DNA of 47,073 bases from Streptomyces sp. SA15 (GTDB taxonomy: Bacteria > Actinomycetota > Actinomycetes > Streptomycetales > Streptomycetaceae). This document shows, one piece after another, positions 45,571-47,073 of the stretch (position 1 is the stretch's first letter; every line of letters begins with the position of its first letter). A model generated the notes under the pieces. That model was not told the origin of the DNA. It worked only from the letters and a program-made list of their open reading frames with translations, and ran no database searches. Position numbers and translations under genes: made by a program. Location: the NCBI RefSeq assembly GCF_002291145.1, contig NZ_NTGE01000022.1:1-47073 (forward strand), in the 5' to 3' direction.

Positions 45571-45746
45571 GGCCTGTTGCGAAAGTCCCGTCGTCCGCCC
45601 GTAGGGCGGGCCCCGCGGCGTCCGGTGCGTGCTCTCGGCGTGCCGGGTGCAAGCCCTCGTACTGGATGTACTTGGGCTTGTGCCCGGTGCGGCGAGAGCG
45701 CGTGCCGGGCGTCGCGGGGCAGGCGGGACTTTCGCAACAGGCCCTA
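45568..45746 (+). ncRNA. Long structured hairpin repeat, copy B (3' end of the pucR-type gene)
   Basis: A 179-nt palindrome starting at the TAG stop codon. Outer arms 45568-45590 and 45724-45746 are perfectly complementary over 23 bp. The shell matches copy A at 43812-43985 with about three differences in about 75 bases. An inner helix (GCTCTCG/CGAGAGC, then CCGGGTGCAAGCCC/GGGCTTGTGCCCGG) pairs with G-U wobbles on the plus strand only. It may end transcription of the gene, be a small structured RNA, or be a palindromic mobile repeat. Confidence 0.55.
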
Positions 45747-45812
45747 GGGCCCTTCTGATGGCCCTAGGCGTGCTGTCCGGCGGATCAGGTCGCGGACAGG
45801 CCGCACGTGAAG

Positions 45813-45856
45813 CGACCGGGGTGCGGGGCGCGCGACAGCGCCCCGCACCCCGGTCG
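45813..45856. terminator. Very strong bidirectional terminator hairpin
   Basis: CGACCGGGGTGCGGGGCGC, a 6-base loop and its exact complement form a perfect 19-bp stem in the gap between the convergent pucR-type and surface-protein genes, 23 bp after the latter's stop codon. Confidence 0.85.
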
Positions 45857-45879
45857 GGAGATCGACCGGCGTCAGGAGA

Positions 45880-47073
45880 TCAGCGGCGGTTCTGGAAGCG
45901 CAGCTTCAGCCGCGGCGAGAAGCGCACGGCCGCGACACCCAGGGCCGCGAGGGCAGCCGCAGCGCCCAGCATCAGGCCGATGCCGCCCGCGCCGGTGCTG
46001 GCGAGGCCGCCGCCGCTCGTGGTCTGCGTCGAGTTGTCGTTGCCGGAACCCGAAGCGTTGTTGTCGTCCGAGGTGCCGCCCGAGGTGTCGCCCGTGGTCC
46101 CGGCGGCGGAGTCGGACGGGCTGGGCGAGGCCGACGGGGACTCCGACGGGTCGGTGTCGACCTTCTCGACGACCTCGACGGTGAAGGTGGCGGACGCGCC
46201 GCCGCCGACCGTCGCGGTGATCGTGTACGTGCCGAGCTCGTCACCGGCGACCAGCTCGCGCGAGACGGCCTTGCCCTCGGCGTCGGCCGTCGCCTGGACG
46301 CCGACGGCCCTGCCCCCGAACGTGGGGCCGTTCCAGCTGTCGCCCTGGACGAGGTAGTTCACCTTCGCGCCGGCGGCCGGCTTGCCGTCCTCGGTCACCA
46401 GGACCTGGAGCGCCTCGGCGAAGGGCTGGCCGGGCTCGGCCTGCTGCTTGTCACCGGCGACGACCTTCACCTCGTTCGCCAGGTTCTTCATGTGCACGGT
46501 GAAGTCCGTGGAGAGGCCGCCCGGCGCCGTCGCGCGGACGGTGAAGTCGCCCTTCTTGCTGCCGCTGGTGTAGATGACCGGCGTCTGCACGCGGCCCTGG
46601 GCGTCGCTCGCCAGCACGACGGACGTGGTGTTCTCGCGCTCGCCGAAGTTCAGGCCCAGCTTCTCCGGGTCGTTGATCGCGAACTTCACCGAGACGCCCT
46701 CGACCGGCTTGCCGTCCTTGTCCCGGACCACTGCGGCCATCGGCGGAACCTCGTAACCCAGCTCGACGGACTGCTCCGCGGCGGTGGCCGGGCTCAGCTC
46801 GGCGGGCGCCACGGCACCCTTCCACTGGATCACCACGCGGCCGTTGCCGCCGATGAGGTTGGCGCCGCCCTCGGCGATCCCCTCGGTCTCCGGCTCCCAC
46901 CCCTTCGACCAGAACGGGTCGTCCTTCGCGGGCGCCGTGTTGCGGTCGCCGCTCTCCAGGCGGGCGCCGGTCACCCGGTCGGGGTTGGCGTACCCGGTGC
47001 CGCCTCCGCCGCTGCCGCTGCCGCCGCCCTTCGGGTCGTCCGTGCCCGCGCCACCGCCGCCGCCGGCGTAACC
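45880..47073 (-). CDS. Sortase-anchored, Gly-rich surface protein with Ig-like domains (5' end beyond right edge)
   Basis: The frame enters from the right edge and ends at 45880, giving about 397 residues. First comes a Gly-rich stretch (GYAGGGGGAG, GGGSGSGGGGTGYANPDRV) like the glycine-rich domain of bacterial surface proteins. Then follow NLIGGNGRVVIQWKGA, two Big/Ig-like beta domains (VELGYEVPPMAAVVRDKDGK and FAEALQVLVTEDGKPAAGAK) and a Ser/Thr/Asp/Pro-rich wall spacer. The end is a sorting signal: LASTG, a hydrophobic helix and the basic tail RFSPRLKLRFQNRR. LAxTG is the class E sortase motif used in Streptomyces. The signal peptide would lie outside the window. Likely an adhesin-like or structural wall protein; ligand unknown. 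No sortase gene is present here. Confidence 0.82.
   Translation of the reverse strand, partial: GYAGGGGGAGTDDPKGGGSGSGGGGTGYANPDRVTGARLESGDRNTAPAKDDPFWSKGWEPETEGIAEGGANLIGGNGRVVIQWKGAVAPAELSPATAAEQSVELGYEVPPMAAVVRDKDGKPVEGVSVKFAINDPEKLGLNFGERENTTSVVLASDAQGRVQTPVIYTSGSKKGDFTVRATAPGGLSTDFTVHMKNLANEVKVVAGDKQQAEPGQPFAEALQVLVTEDGKPAAGAKVNYLVQGDSWNGPTFGGRAVGVQATADAEGKAVSRELVAGDELGTYTITATVGGGASATFTVEVVEKVDTDPSESPSASPSPSDSAAGTTGDTSGGTSDDNNASGSGNDNSTQTTSGGGLASTGAGGIGLMLGAAAALAALGVAAVRFSPRLKLRFQNRR

Noticed and set aside
1..47073. CRISPR arrays, tRNA or rRNA genes, prophage and plasmid origins.
   Set aside because: No regularly spaced identical repeats, cloverleaf-like segments, phage structural genes or replication genes were seen. 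The 20-bp array at 44081 has no spacers and is too degenerate for CRISPR.

Overview
The window is high-GC chromosomal DNA with short operons, overlapping start/stop codons, many GTG starts and strong GGAGG ribosome sites. Gene content (MatB, Mbl-type MreB, ANTAR, DUF397, Trm112, an LAxTG surface protein, SAV_2336 and Trypco families) points to Streptomyces or a close relative. The stretch around 13-26 kb resembles the S. coelicolor SCO2442-SCO2451 neighbourhood as I remember it; no database was searched.

Region 1 (1-10.7 kb) looks like a compact polyketide/acyl-transfer cluster. The minus-strand operon holds two WS/DGAT-like acyltransferases, a free-standing ACP, a FabF-type ketosynthase and the start of a CtpI-like P-type ATPase. 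Diverging from it across an AT-richer gap is a single-module type I PKS of order (dead ACP)-KS-AT-KR-ACP-TE. Region 2 (10.8-13 kb) is a partner-switching module: STAS-ANTAR, STAS, and MEDS plus histidine-kinase-type ATPase. Region 3 (13-21 kb, minus strand) is an Mbl gene followed upstream by a tightly coupled Trypco1 / trypsin-like protease / MoxR-type AAA ATPase / SAV_2336-pseudokinase-BTAD locus, the layout of a predicted NTP-dependent conflict system. Region 4 (21.1-26.2 kb) is a malonate locus: carboxyltransferase, MatB, MatC-like transporter, and a divergent GntR regulator with two matching palindromes in the shared promoter.

Region 5 (26.2-29.7 kb) is an accessory graveyard: an IS5-type transposase scrap, a 23-bp inverted repeat, a LacI regulator with a clustered operator, and fragments of an ABC permease, VapC and Uma2 beside an orphan DUF397 gene. 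Region 6 (29.7-31.8 kb) is a MerR-PP2C fusion gene, with a textbook 19-bp-spacer MerR promoter, divergent from an ATP-grasp gene.

Region 7 (31.8-45.6 kb) is a nine-gene minus-strand operon for an envelope glycan or glycolipid: GT4, methyltransferase, AftD-like GT-C arabinofuranosyltransferase, condensation/acyltransferase, methyltransferase, DMT transporter, Trm112-like, FkbM methyltransferase and a hypothetical. It is flanked by a DUF3068 gene, a DUF2613-like mini-protein and a PucR regulator, a set reminiscent of the mycobacterial aftD region. Two copies of a ~180-nt structured repeat lie here; their outer stems differ in sequence, yet every base pair is kept. Region 8 (45.9 kb to the edge) is the C-terminal part of a sortase-anchored, Gly-rich surface protein.

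Most functional statements are family-level inferences from motifs read by eye.
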